This document shows positions 28,302 to 36,879 of a DNA stretch of 64,000 nt, piece after piece (positions within the stretch are counted from its first letter, which is position 1; each line of letters begins with the position of its first letter). This DNA is from JAABRU01 sp041390465 (GTDB taxonomy: Bacteria; Desulfobacterota; Desulfobacteria; Desulfobacterales; Desulfococcaceae). Position numbers and translations under genes: made by a program. The notes under the pieces were generated by a model. That model worked only from the letters and a program-made list of their open reading frames with translations, was not told where the DNA came from and ran no database searches. The stretch spans positions 19,868 through 83,867 of the forward strand of contig JAWKPW010000011.1 of assembly GCA_041390465.1 (NCBI GenBank), written 5' to 3'.

Positions 28302-28332
28302 GATTTGACAACTTTCAAAAAGTTGTCAAATC
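28302..28332. terminator. GATTTGACAACTTT-family hairpin
   Basis: GGATTTGACAACTTT-CAA-AAAGTTGTCAAATCT, a stem of 13 pairs, 60 bases after the CHAT gene. The same palindrome occurs at 35225 and 41733, each in intergenic DNA. Confidence 0.6.
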
Positions 28333-28334
28333 TT

Positions 28335-28484
28335 ATACCAATTCTCCATTGAAACCATGTTTTTTTAAACCACAAAGGACACAAAGAGGGCACAAAGATC
28401 ACAAAAAACGGACAGCACTGCATAAAATCGACCGCGAATCAATATTGCCTTCGGCAAAATATGATTTCAAAGGCGAATCGGTAT
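28335..28484. repeat. MITE-like dispersed element, copy D
   Basis: ATACCAATTCTCCATTGAAACC at the left, TTTCAAAGGCGAATCGGTAT at the right; internal AAACCACAAAGGACACAAAG. Shares its interior with the element at 1416. Confidence 0.8.
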
Positions 28485-28485
28485 G

Positions 28486-28828
28486 ATACCGAATCTCCAT
28501 TGATTTGATCCAATACAAATATGTTTTCAATGGGGAACCGGTGCAGAACAATCTGCGAAAATCTTTGAAATCTGCGGACAGAAATCCGCAGATTGGGCAG
28601 ATGAATGCAGATTCCGGATCAGCACAGCACCGAACCGGCATTGATTTGATCCAAACATAAGCATGTTTTCAATGGGAAATCGGTATGATACCAATTCTCT
28701 GCTGAAACCATACGTTGCGGAAGGCAAAGCCGATTCTCCGCAGATTTTGAACCGTGCTGTCCGTTTTTTGTGTCCTTTGTGCCATCTTTGTGTCCTTTGT
28801 GGTTAAAATTTCAATGGGGAATCGGTAT
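28486..28828. repeat. Array of three more elements
   Basis: A mini-element of 58 bp (28486-28543, ATACCGAATCTCCATTG to TTTTCAATGGGGAACCGGT), a second mini-element right half (28636-28685, TTGATTTGATCCAAACATAA to AATCGGTAT), and a longer unit (28688-28828) with CTTTGTGTCCTTTGTGG inside. The mini-element recurs inverted at 37116. This fills the spacer between the CHAT gene and bactofilin. Confidence 0.7.
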
Positions 28829-28881
28829 GATACCAATTTCAAAGGATTCAAAAAAATATAACCGCAACACAGGAATATGTC

Positions 28882-29286
28882 ATGTCAAAAAAAGCAGAAC
28901 ATTTTTCCCTTCTGGATCAGGGAGCCGTGTTTGAGGGCACCCTGTCTTTTACCGGAAAGGCTGTCATAAAGGGAACCGTGAAAGGAACACTGAAAGGGGA
29001 ATTCATCACCATCGGCGAAGAAGGCTGTGTGGAGGCTGATACCAGTGCTGAGACAATGATCATCGGCGGCCGCTTCAGGGGAAAGGCTGAGATCAGGGGC
29101 AGGCTGAGCATTCTTTCCAAAGGAAACTGTGAGGGGGAAATCCTCTGCGGAGATCTGGTCATTGAGTCAGGCGGCATAATGAATGCACGGGTGACAAACT
29201 CTTCTCCGGCGGAGAGCAGTTCGTCCCCCCCTTTGCCCGAGACAAAGAAAAAAAACAGACGCTGGAATCAGTTGCTCTCCTCCTGA
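28882..29286 (+). CDS. Bactofilin (polymer-forming cytoskeletal protein)
   Basis: 134 residues. The central 90 residues show the bactofilin right-handed beta-helix rhythm (GTLSFTGKAVIKGTVKGTLKG, IIGGRFRGKAEIRGRLSI, GEILCGDLVIESGGIMNARV). The N-terminus is short and polar; the C-terminus is a Ser/Pro tail ending in a basic stretch (KKKNRRWNQ), which may bind the membrane or DNA. ATG 28882 is preceded by AGGAATATGTC. Bactofilins form filaments that position wall enzymes and appendages. It stands alone, convergent with the radical SAM gene. Confidence 0.88.
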   Translation: MSKKAEHFSLLDQGAVFEGTLSFTGKAVIKGTVKGTLKGEFITIGEEGCVEADTSAETMIIGGRFRGKAEIRGRLSILSKGNCEGEILCGDLVIESGGIMNARVTNSSPAESSSSPPLPETKKKNRRWNQLLSS

Positions 29287-29348
29287 ACAGCGTTCCGACA
29301 TTGGCAACGGCCAAATGAAAATCTGTCCCCGTGCAGAAAACAGGCGCG

Positions 29349-30740
29349 CTAAAAATATTCCTGCAACCCTGAAGGAACGGCCTCAAATGCCCGGATCTGC
29401 TCCCATGCGCTCCGGGCAGGTTCCTGTTCGGGACAGCTTTTCTCCCTGAGAGCCAACAGAATTTCAGGAGAAATTCTCACAGGCTCCTGCACCCGCATTT
29501 TTTCCACAAACACCTTTTTGTTCCGGGTAAGGGAAATCTCAGCAAAAGGATTGTGATAGGAAACAGAGGGCAGAATTCTGGCCTCGCTGTAACCTGCAAA
29601 TAACTGAACATCGTCCAATCCAATGGCATTGCTCAGACTTTCACTGAAATACAGTCTGTCTTTTGCCGGAGTGAGGAACCACAGTTTCGGATCCGCTCCC
29701 TTTCGGGAAAAATCTTCCGCGTGCCGGACAAGTGCATTGCTTTCCCCTGCAAGCGAGATCGTTCGGATATATCCGCTTTCCGTGATGTCTTCGTGGGATT
29801 TCCTGATTGCTGCCGCATTTCTTTTTCGGAAAGCTGCCGTCTGAAAACGGTTTTTGTAAACAAAGGAACAGTAATTGATGGGCAGAGCAATTGCATTTTC
29901 AGCCGCATAACAGAGCAGCCGGAGGGCGGTAAGCTCGGATTCCGCAACAGTGACTTTTTTTCCATGCAGAAAGGTATAGGGCCTTTGGATCAGATTTGCA
30001 CAGTTGTGAGGTGTCAGACGCAACTGGTGCAGATTGAGATAAGATATCCCGCTTTCCCGCATTTCCCGGATTTTCTGTTTCAGAAGTTCAAACTCTTCCG
30101 GAACAGCGGGAATTTCCACTGTCACCCTGTCAATCATGCCCACTGCTTTCCGGGCATTGTCCAGCCGGTATTGTGTGGCTCCGATATTGAAGCGGAGTTC
30201 ATCAAGCCCCGCGTCCCGCAGCTTTTTCAGGTTTTCCTCATTGACAAAAACGCCGCTGGTGTACATCCACAGATACAGGGAAGAACCGAATTTTTTCTTT
30301 ATGGCCGTGACAAAACGCAACGTCAGCGGAAAGGTGCCAAAGGGCTCTCCGCCACTGAGGGCCGCACCCCTGAATCCGAATTTTTCCAGATAACTGACAT
30401 ATTCGGCAGGATTGTGAAAAGGAACGGAATTTGTGGTGGGAACCCCGTTTCTGCTCTGCTCTGCGGGACAGTGAAAACACCTGCACGGACATTTGCCGTT
30501 GATGAACAGACAGGACCAGGTTCCCTGTGTGCAAATCTGACATCCGGGAGAAAGTTCCATCCGGTACAATTTTGTATTCTGACAGCCGGTATGGGTGCCG
30601 TTTTCCAGAATACGCAGAAGTTCTGCTCTTTCCAAAGATGCCCGTGCCGCCTCCTCCGGAGAAATCCATCGGATTCGGGGGTAAATTTCCCCGTATTCCT
30701 GCATATTTTCAAGGATAATCTGCTCTTTTGTCTGCTGCAT
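29349..30740 (-). CDS. Radical SAM protein with extra N-terminal cysteines
   Basis: 463 residues from ATG 30740 (GGAGGGG 11 bases upstream; the open frame extends to 30860 without signals). The 4Fe-4S motif CxxxCxxC is CPCRCFHC, at about residues 94-101, followed by ALSGGEPFG and a TIM-barrel with HQLRLTPHN. Just before it are further cysteines (GCQICTQGTWSC), possibly an auxiliary cluster or metal site. No SPASM tail is seen and the C-terminal region is unassigned. The substrate is unknown. It lies downstream of the orthocaspase gene on the same strand but behind two hairpin terminators, so it is probably transcribed separately. Confidence 0.8.
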   Translation of the reverse strand: MQQTKEQIILENMQEYGEIYPRIRWISPEEAARASLERAELLRILENGTHTGCQNTKLYRMELSPGCQICTQGTWSCLFINGKCPCRCFHCPAEQSRNGVPTTNSVPFHNPAEYVSYLEKFGFRGAALSGGEPFGTFPLTLRFVTAIKKKFGSSLYLWMYTSGVFVNEENLKKLRDAGLDELRFNIGATQYRLDNARKAVGMIDRVTVEIPAVPEEFELLKQKIREMRESGISYLNLHQLRLTPHNCANLIQRPYTFLHGKKVTVAESELTALRLLCYAAENAIALPINYCSFVYKNRFQTAAFRKRNAAAIRKSHEDITESGYIRTISLAGESNALVRHAEDFSRKGADPKLWFLTPAKDRLYFSESLSNAIGLDDVQLFAGYSEARILPSVSYHNPFAEISLTRNKKVFVEKMRVQEPVRISPEILLALREKSCPEQEPARSAWEQIRAFEAVPSGLQEYF

Positions 30741-30779
30741 ACAGGACTGTCCCCTCCGGAGACTGTGAATGTTCAGCCC

Positions 30780-30926
30780 GATACTTTGCCAATTTTCAGT
30801 CTGTAACCTGGAAAAAAACCGGATTTTTCCAAAAAATCCGGTTCTTCCGTACAGTGCCACGATACTTTGCCAATTTTCAGTCTGTAACCTGCAAAAAAAC
30901 CGGATTTTTACAAAAAATCCGGTTTT
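30780..30926 (-). terminator. Tandem 80-bp repeat carrying two AACCGG hairpins
   Basis: The unit GATACTTTGCCAATTTTCAG, then TCTGTAACCTG and a hairpin, occurs twice (30780-30846 and 30861-30926). Hairpins: AACCGGATTTTT-CC-AAAAAATCCGGTT (30817-30843) and AAAACCGGATTTTT-AC-AAAAAATCCGGTTTT (30896-30926). The second abuts the stop codon of the orthocaspase gene. Confidence 0.7.
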
Positions 30927-31993
30927 TACAAAAGTTTCTCCAGCATGGCAGGCCCGGCGACCCCGTCAGGATTCATCTGATGCGCATGCTGCCACTGCAC
31001 GACCGCATCATGGGTATGGGGGCCGAACACGCCGTCTGTGCTGACACTGTATCCGGCTCTGCGCAGAGCCTCCTGAAGCCTTTTCACATCCGATCCCCGC
31101 AGATAGGGTGTGGTCAGATACAGGAGCCGGGATGCTGATTTTTCAGGGGAAACAAACTGCAGGGGATGGCCGTTGCAGGCTGCCTCATTCATGCATTCCA
31201 GTTGCGGGATCTGGGCATAGCCGTTGTGAAACAGGGAATTGCGTATGCGTTCCAGCAGATTTCTCCGGCTGATCCTGCCGCTGCTGTCGCGCATATGTTT
31301 GCAGAAATAATAGGTGAATGCCCCGTTGTAAGTTCCGTTGACAAAAGCGTCCGAGGCTTCCTGTCCGGACTGGCAGGCTGCCCAGAGAATGTGGTTTGCC
31401 GTGCTTCTGGTTCCGAAACGGTTTGCTGTCTGAAAGCCCCGTGTTTCTCCCAGTTCCTGCTCCTCACCCTCATGGCGGAAGCGGATATCCGCAGGCGGGG
31501 GAAGATAGCGGGACATTCTGTCTGTTGCAGGCAGGGCTGGCGTCTCAGAACCCCTGCTGCGTGCGGATGTTCCGGAATGGCAGCAGTCCAGAAAGACTTC
31601 CATCACTGCCCCATGCGGAATCTGCTGGAAAATAATATCCAGCTCGTCATCCAGAATAAAACCGGAATCCCAGGAAACTTCCCAGGGGCAGAGCACCTCA
31701 TCCAGGCGGTCTTCCAGTTCATCCCCGTTCCGATCCCGGATTTGTGAGCCATGACCGGAAAAATGGAACACCATGAAATCTCCGGGCACAGCTTTGTCAA
31801 CCATGTATTCCAGCCGGTAAAGAATGGCATCCTTTGTGGCCCGATCATCCAGAACTGCCCGGATGTCATTGTTGGTGAATCCCAGATAGTCCTTGAGAAT
31901 GCTCCGCATATTGCTGACATCATTGTGACTTCCCCGAAGATCCTTTATCTTCCGGTAATCATTGATCCCAACCAGAAGAGCCCTTCTTGCCAT
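30926..31993 (-). CDS. Orthocaspase (p20 domain) with C-terminal peptidoglycan-binding domain
   Basis: 355 residues. Residues 1-275 form a caspase-like peptidase C14 domain: ALLVGINDY at the start, catalytic His81 in FHFSGHGSQ and catalytic Cys138 in FLDCCHSGT (Cys137 adjacent). Bacterial members usually cut after Arg or Lys. Residues about 290-355 match a PGB1-type peptidoglycan-binding fold (GSDVKRLQEALRRAGY, DGVFGPHTHDAVVQWQ). No signal peptide is visible, so how the protein would reach the wall is unclear. ATG 31993 is preceded by GGAGGTC. Single gene bounded by hairpins on both sides. Confidence 0.88.
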   Translation of the reverse strand: MARRALLVGINDYRKIKDLRGSHNDVSNMRSILKDYLGFTNNDIRAVLDDRATKDAILYRLEYMVDKAVPGDFMVFHFSGHGSQIRDRNGDELEDRLDEVLCPWEVSWDSGFILDDELDIIFQQIPHGAVMEVFLDCCHSGTSARSRGSETPALPATDRMSRYLPPPADIRFRHEGEEQELGETRGFQTANRFGTRSTANHILWAACQSGQEASDAFVNGTYNGAFTYYFCKHMRDSSGRISRRNLLERIRNSLFHNGYAQIPQLECMNEAACNGHPLQFVSPEKSASRLLYLTTPYLRGSDVKRLQEALRRAGYSVSTDGVFGPHTHDAVVQWQHAHQMNPDGVAGPAMLEKLL

Positions 31994-32417
31994 GACCTCC
32001 TCCTTTTTCGCGGTGCCGACCGCGCAGCAGAAGACCGCATTGATTCACAGCATATGAAAAAAACTGAATTTTTTGAAAAAATTCAGTTTTTTAAATGCTC
32101 ATCCATTCTGTAAAAACTGAATTGGTCAGGTACCGGTGCTCTGTCAAAATAAAACTGGCGGATACAGTTTTTTTGTGAACTTTGTGCCGGTCTTTGCGGT
32201 TAAAATCCGTCAGGACAAACTTGACAAAGCATCAGTGGATCAACGCCATTGGACAGTGGGGCACATCCGTTGATCAGCATCGCATTCTGCAGGAAAACTC
32301 TGTGTCACTCTGCGGTTAATCAAAGACGATCAACGGATTTGACCATTGCTCTGTCTGCTGACTTCGGGCCGGGAAAAATCCGAAAGAATTGACATTGTCA
32401 CTCGATCTGTCCCACTG
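31994..32417. other. Intergenic region with hairpin and repeat fragments
   Basis: Contains a hairpin ACTGAATTTTTT-GA-AAAAATTCAGT with T run (32057-32092) and a TTTGTGCC/TTTGCGGTTAAAATC fragment of the GGACACAAAG repeat (32170-32210). No supported gene. Confidence 0.5.
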
Positions 32418-33347
32418 TCATCTGATGATGTTGTTCACCAGTCCGAGGGCATTCCGGTTATATTCCAGTCCATATTCCTCGGCTTTTTTCAGATCCAGGG
32501 TGACATCCGAGCCTGCGGGAAACTGCACACGTTCCTGCGGTTTTTTTCCGGAAAGCAGTTCTGCGGCAATGCCTGCGGCCTGACGGCCAATGGTGGGTTC
32601 ATCAACTGCCACACTCAGAACTGCACCCAGTTCCACAAACGCGCTGTGATAGGTGAATACCGGCATTCTGTTTTTCTGACAGATTTTCAGAATATCATAA
32701 AGATACTGTTTTTCCGGCATGACCATGGGATCCGGTATCAGCCACAAAGCCTTTGCCTGAGATGCCAGTTCCTTTACTCCGGAAAGGATGTCTTTTGGTC
32801 CGGAAACTGTTGTGCCCACAATTTCAATGCCCAGTTCACCGGCCTGTTCTGCGGTGTCCCTGAACCATTGCAGCGTGTATTCCCTGCTGTACAGGATGCC
32901 GATTTTTTTCACTTCCGGAAAAATGGAACGGAACATGTAAATGGGCATTCTGGCGTTGAGTTCATTGGACACCCCGTATGCCTTTGGAGAAAGGGACAGT
33001 CTCTGCCAGTTGATAAGAGAAGAAAAAACAGTTGGTGTATCTGCCAGATAGCGGCTGCTCAGGGAATAGGCTTTGGCTCCGATGCAGTAAACCAGAGAGG
33101 CGCGGGCAGTCCGGAGTTCCTTTTCTCCAACCTCCTGCGATCCCAGATCAATCTCTGTGACCGGCATGGCAAGGCTTTTTTTGAATTCCTCCTGGACGAT
33201 CCGGTATTTTTCCACATTTGCATTGGAGTTGATCAGCAGGATGTCCGGCACGTTTTCCGCGGGCAGGCTGTCTGCGGAAAAAAGAAAAAACAGGAAAAGA
33301 CACATCAGTGCACTATATTTGTTTTTTTTGATTGTCATGGAAATCAC
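32418..33347 (-). CDS. ABC-type substrate-binding protein (ABC_sub_bind family)
   Basis: 309 residues from GTG 33347, or 306 from ATG 33338; GGAGGG lies before both. A signal peptide (MCLFLFFLFSADSLPAE) leads to a two-lobed periplasmic binding fold: PDILLINSNANVEKYR at the start, FPEVKKIGILYSREYTLQW in the hinge region, PVFTYHSAFVELGAVLSVAVDEPTIGRQAA and GSDVTLDLKKAEEYGLEYN at the end. This matches the family once called DUF534. It follows the PhnD-like gene with no gap. No permease or ATPase is nearby, so it may act as a sensory binding protein. Confidence 0.8.
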   Translation of the reverse strand: MISMTIKKNKYSALMCLFLFFLFSADSLPAENVPDILLINSNANVEKYRIVQEEFKKSLAMPVTEIDLGSQEVGEKELRTARASLVYCIGAKAYSLSSRYLADTPTVFSSLINWQRLSLSPKAYGVSNELNARMPIYMFRSIFPEVKKIGILYSREYTLQWFRDTAEQAGELGIEIVGTTVSGPKDILSGVKELASQAKALWLIPDPMVMPEKQYLYDILKICQKNRMPVFTYHSAFVELGAVLSVAVDEPTIGRQAAGIAAELLSGKKPQERVQFPAGSDVTLDLKKAEEYGLEYNRNALGLVNNIIR

Positions 33348-34187
33348 TCAGCCCTCCAGTTTTGAATTGTCAGAAGGATCATGCGGCTGCCATCCGTCCA
33401 GATCCAGCATTTTGACAATATCCGCTCCGCCGGAATGTTTCGGCATTTCCTGTATCAGTTGCACCAGATTCCGGGCTCCGTCCGCAAAGGACCGGGGGGC
33501 AGCCAGAATCAGGAGCAGGGATTCACGGCCTGCGCCAACGGTTTTCATTTTTTTGTAAAGAACAGGATCAGTGTTTTTCAGATTGTGCAGGGTGCTTTCG
33601 GTAATCAGTGCGGATTTGGACATTTCAAAACCCACAGACATCAGCGCGTCAATGTCTTTGGGAACAGTCAGTATTCTGGCAGAGTCCACTGCTGTTTTTT
33701 CCCCGAACATGCCCAAAAGTTCACTCCGGGTGTAATCCTGGCTGCCCGCGGAGGCCACAGGCCCTTTTTGCAGAATATCGGGGCCTCCGGATTCGGACGC
33801 GGCCACCAGAATGCGTTTCTGGTACTTTTTCCCGCTGCGCACTCCGGTCAGCAGAGGGACAAGTCCGTATTCCTTTCCGATGATGCTGTAATGCCAGCTT
33901 GACAGCAGCACAAGGCAGTTCCGCTTTCCCCGGATATGTTTTTCAAAGGTCTGCCGGTCGCTGAAGGGCTGAAATTCGTAGGGGCCCCGGCCGGAAAGCC
34001 ATGTATCGAATTCCATCTTCAGCGATTTGAAATTGTTGATATTTGTTTCTGAGCTGTAAAAATAGATCATGATTTTTTCCTGGCTGGCGGCAGTGCCGGA
34101 ACATACCGGAAACAGCAATATGACCAGACAGAAAAACAGGGAGGAAACATTCCTCCACGGCGACTGTTTTATTTTGCATTCATTCAT
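33348..34187 (-). CDS. PhnD-like periplasmic binding protein
   Basis: 279 residues with a signal peptide (VSSLFFCLVILLFPVCSGTAA). The fold resembles phosphate/phosphonate-binding PhnD proteins: NCLVLLSSWHYSIIGKEYGLVPLL, KRILVAASESG, then a GPVASAGSQDYTRSELL block. Ligand unknown. It is the first gene of a two-gene operon with the ABC_sub_bind protein; neither has a transporter partner here. A chemotaxis receptor and a receiver/binding-protein fusion lie within 4 kb, which hints at a sensing role. Confidence 0.65.
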   Translation of the reverse strand: MNECKIKQSPWRNVSSLFFCLVILLFPVCSGTAASQEKIMIYFYSSETNINNFKSLKMEFDTWLSGRGPYEFQPFSDRQTFEKHIRGKRNCLVLLSSWHYSIIGKEYGLVPLLTGVRSGKKYQKRILVAASESGGPDILQKGPVASAGSQDYTRSELLGMFGEKTAVDSARILTVPKDIDALMSVGFEMSKSALITESTLHNLKNTDPVLYKKMKTVGAGRESLLLILAAPRSFADGARNLVQLIQEMPKHSGGADIVKMLDLDGWQPHDPSDNSKLEG

Positions 34188-34360
34188 AAGTCAGTCCCTG
34201 TGTTTGGGGGTATTAATGCCAGAAAAAAGTCAACTTGAAACAAGATAAGAGAGGAAATCTGCAAACCGGTTTTGCCGCATCTGCTTTCCGCTTATCTGAA
34301 ATTGGCAGAATAAAGAACCGATCAGCCTGAGGGGCGGGAGATCAGCAAAACCTCCGGGCT

Positions 34361-34852
34361 TTACCGGGGAGCAAAAAGCTTTTCTGCCGGTCGGTAATAT
34401 CCTTCCAGGTTGCTCAGCCAGTAGGCTTCAAAAACCGCATTCCGGCTGTTGAAGGAAATAACCTCCTGTTTCTTCAGTGAGGCATAGACAAGATCAAAAT
34501 GTTCCGGGCTCCTGAGGTTGTAGATCATGGCCGCATGTCCGTCTCTGAGCACCATCAGATCCCCGTCTTTGAGAGATTCCTGTCTGACGGGTATGGTATG
34601 ACGCATCAGCATTCGCATGGGCATGTACCCGGCAAAACGCAGTCCGGCCAGAGTGGCCGCTCTTTCATAAATTGCGCACAGCAGGTGGGAATTGTCAGCG
34701 GATCCGGCTTTTTCCGGATCCCCGCCGAACATATAAGGAAGACCGATATACTGCTGGGCAGCTTCGGATATTTTGCTTTCAAAGGTTTCAGACACTTTCT
34801 GCGCGAGACTGTCTGTATGGCAGATGCACAGAAAAAAAAGGGACAGAATCAT
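34361..34852 (-). CDS. NlpC/P60-like protein lacking the catalytic cysteine
   Basis: 163 residues from ATG 34852, chosen because it gives a short signal peptide (MILSLFFLCICHTDSLA); the frame is open further upstream to 35098. Residues 30-115 resemble the NlpC/P60 cell-wall peptidase fold: AAQQYIGLPYMFGGD, then SADNSHLL where the family has DCSGLV, and later GDLMVLRDGHAAMIY with the His106. Asn54 replaces the nucleophile Cys; Cys59 is five residues further on. The protein is probably a non-catalytic wall binder. The family call rests on these motifs only. Confidence 0.55.
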   Translation of the reverse strand: MILSLFFLCICHTDSLAQKVSETFESKISEAAQQYIGLPYMFGGDPEKAGSADNSHLLCAIYERAATLAGLRFAGYMPMRMLMRHTIPVRQESLKDGDLMVLRDGHAAMIYNLRSPEHFDLVYASLKKQEVISFNSRNAVFEAYWLSNLEGYYRPAEKLFAPR

Positions 34853-35415
34853 CTTGCATATTTTTGACAAAAAGATACACTGAATATATTTTATCACTGT
34901 TGCACCGTATGCGTATTGTCCCGATATGATTCGGCCGGGATAAATGCTCCCAAATGCTGTCTGAATAACACAAGAAAAAAAAATTTTCAACTGCCCTGTC
35001 ATTTTTTTTTGCAATCTGCAAAATTCGGAAGGAGCGTGCCAGTCTGAAAATCCGGCAGGTGTTTGACAGACCTTTTTGTCCGGGCACGGTATGCACAAAG
35101 AAAAACATGCTTATGGCAATTCTGAAAGGCATCTGTACAGTCAGGTTCTCTTGACATTTTTATAACATACTGAATTTACTGAAACTGATCTCGCCGCAAT
35201 GAACCCGGCTGACCGGTTCCGGCAGGATTTGACAACTTTTCAGAAGTTGTCAAATCTTCATTCCTGCAGACCGGTCTGAAATGTCAACAGAACCTGATTT
35301 CTGCGGAATTTTGTTTCTTCATGGAAAATACGAACCGCAGATTCAGGCTTCACAGATATTTTTCAGGGCGGCTGTGAGGATACAGTGAGATCACCTACGC
35401 TGAAGGGGGATGAAG
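34853..35415. other. Intergenic region with GATTTGACAACTTT hairpin
   Basis: Divergent spacer. 35225-35257 is GGATTTGACAACTTTT-CAG-AAGTTGTCAAATCT. The phrase ATGTCAACAGAACCT at 35281 recurs at 47957. Promoter sites for the receiver fusion are expected here but none is clear. Confidence 0.45.
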
Positions 35416-36879
35416 ATGAGATTGAATACAGGAATAAAAGTACTGCTTGTGGAAGATTTCCACGCCACCCGGAAGATGGAAATCGAAACGCTGCGGAAAC
35501 TGGGGTTTGCGCAGATTCTGGAGACGGATAACGGCATCGGGGCAATGGAACTGCTCAGGGAAAACAGGGATACAGGGCTGATTATCAGTGACTGGAACAT
35601 GCCGGACATGAACGGATATGAACTGCTGGTCTGGGTTCGCTCACAGGAAGAATTCCGCGAGATTCCCTTTGTCATGGCCACAGCCCAAGCAGAAAAAAGA
35701 AAAACAGAAAAAACCATGGGGGCCGGGGCAAACGGATTTATCACCAAACCCTTTTCCGCCCAGGAACTGCAACAGGTTCTGGAGGAAGTTCTTGTTGTGA
35801 AAAAGACAGAAACCCATGAAAAGAAATCCGCAGAAAAAAGCAGGCAGAAAATCCGGCTGCGTGTGGGGCATATCCAGATTACGGATCATCTGGTTTTGGG
35901 GGTTCTGAAACATATGATTGAAAAGGGAGAATGCAGCCCCCGGTATTTTGATTTGGAAACCGTGTGCATGTCCGGCTGGAACCCGGTCATGAAATCTCTG
36001 GAAGACGGGGAATCCGATGCGGCCTTTGTGCTGGCGCCCATTGCCATGGATCTTTTTCATTACGGGGTTCCCATACGGCTGACGCTTTTTGCGCACAAAA
36101 ACGGCAGTATCTGTGTAAAAAGCAGACGCACGGAAAGCCGTTCTTCCCTGCGCAGGTATTTCAAAAACAAAATTTTCTACATTCCGCACATGCTTTCCAT
36201 CCACCATATGCTTTCCAGCATGTTTTTCCAGGAAATCGGACTGAGGGCCGGGCTGGTGGGCAGCAAAGATCTGGATGTCATTTTTGAGGTGCTTCCGCCT
36301 GTCCAGATGCCGGAATTTCTGGAAAGTTCTGAGGAATCCTGCGGATTTATGGTGGCACAGCCTGTCGGGGCAAAAACCATTGCGGACGGAGGAGCACAGC
36401 TCCTGTTTCTTTCAGGGGAACTGTGGGAATATCATCCCTGCTGTGTGGTGGCCGTGCAGGAAAAAATGATTGAAAAGCATCCGGATGCTGTGCAGGAATT
36501 TACGGAACTGCTGGTCAGGGCAGGGATGTTCATTGAGCAGAATCCGGAACGCGCTGCCCGAATAGCCGTGGATTTTCTTGATCCCGAAGAGGAACTCAAA
36601 CTCAATGTCCCCATGCTTACCCAGGTTCTCAGTGAACCATGCGGCATCAGAACAGATGATCTCTATCCGGTGACAGAGGATTTGGAAAAAATGCAGCGTT
36701 ACATGAAGGAGAAAATGGGCATCGGAAATCTGGTGGATCTGGAAAAATTTGTGGATACCCGTTTTGCGGATCTGGCATGTCCGAAAACCGAACGGCATCT
36801 GTCTGTGCTGCATGATCCCTCTGCTCTGGTGCAGAAAATCATGAAACGAACAATGACGGAACACTCTTCCGGCATATGA
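35416..36879 (+). CDS. CheY-like receiver fused to a NrtA/SsuA-type binding-protein domain
   Basis: 487 residues; ATG 35416 preferred over 35410 since AGGGGG lies 6 bases before it. Residues 1-125 form a receiver domain with phospho-acceptor Asp59 (ISDWNMPDMNGYELL), a Thr/Ala in VMATAQ and Lys in FITKPF; it is close to chemotaxis CheY. After a Lys/Glu-rich linker (KKTETHEKKSAEKSRQKI) residues about 145-440 resemble the NMT1/nitrate-taurine binding fold (LRVGHIQITDHLVLGVLKHM, ESDAAFVLAPIAMDLFHYG, EKHPDAVQEFTELLVRAG). There is no signal peptide, so the binding domain sits in the cytoplasm. The chemotaxis receptor follows convergently. Confidence 0.82.
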   Translation: MRLNTGIKVLLVEDFHATRKMEIETLRKLGFAQILETDNGIGAMELLRENRDTGLIISDWNMPDMNGYELLVWVRSQEEFREIPFVMATAQAEKRKTEKTMGAGANGFITKPFSAQELQQVLEEVLVVKKTETHEKKSAEKSRQKIRLRVGHIQITDHLVLGVLKHMIEKGECSPRYFDLETVCMSGWNPVMKSLEDGESDAAFVLAPIAMDLFHYGVPIRLTLFAHKNGSICVKSRRTESRSSLRRYFKNKIFYIPHMLSIHHMLSSMFFQEIGLRAGLVGSKDLDVIFEVLPPVQMPEFLESSEESCGFMVAQPVGAKTIADGGAQLLFLSGELWEYHPCCVVAVQEKMIEKHPDAVQEFTELLVRAGMFIEQNPERAARIAVDFLDPEEELKLNVPMLTQVLSEPCGIRTDDLYPVTEDLEKMQRYMKEKMGIGNLVDLEKFVDTRFADLACPKTERHLSVLHDPSALVQKIMKRTMTEHSSGI

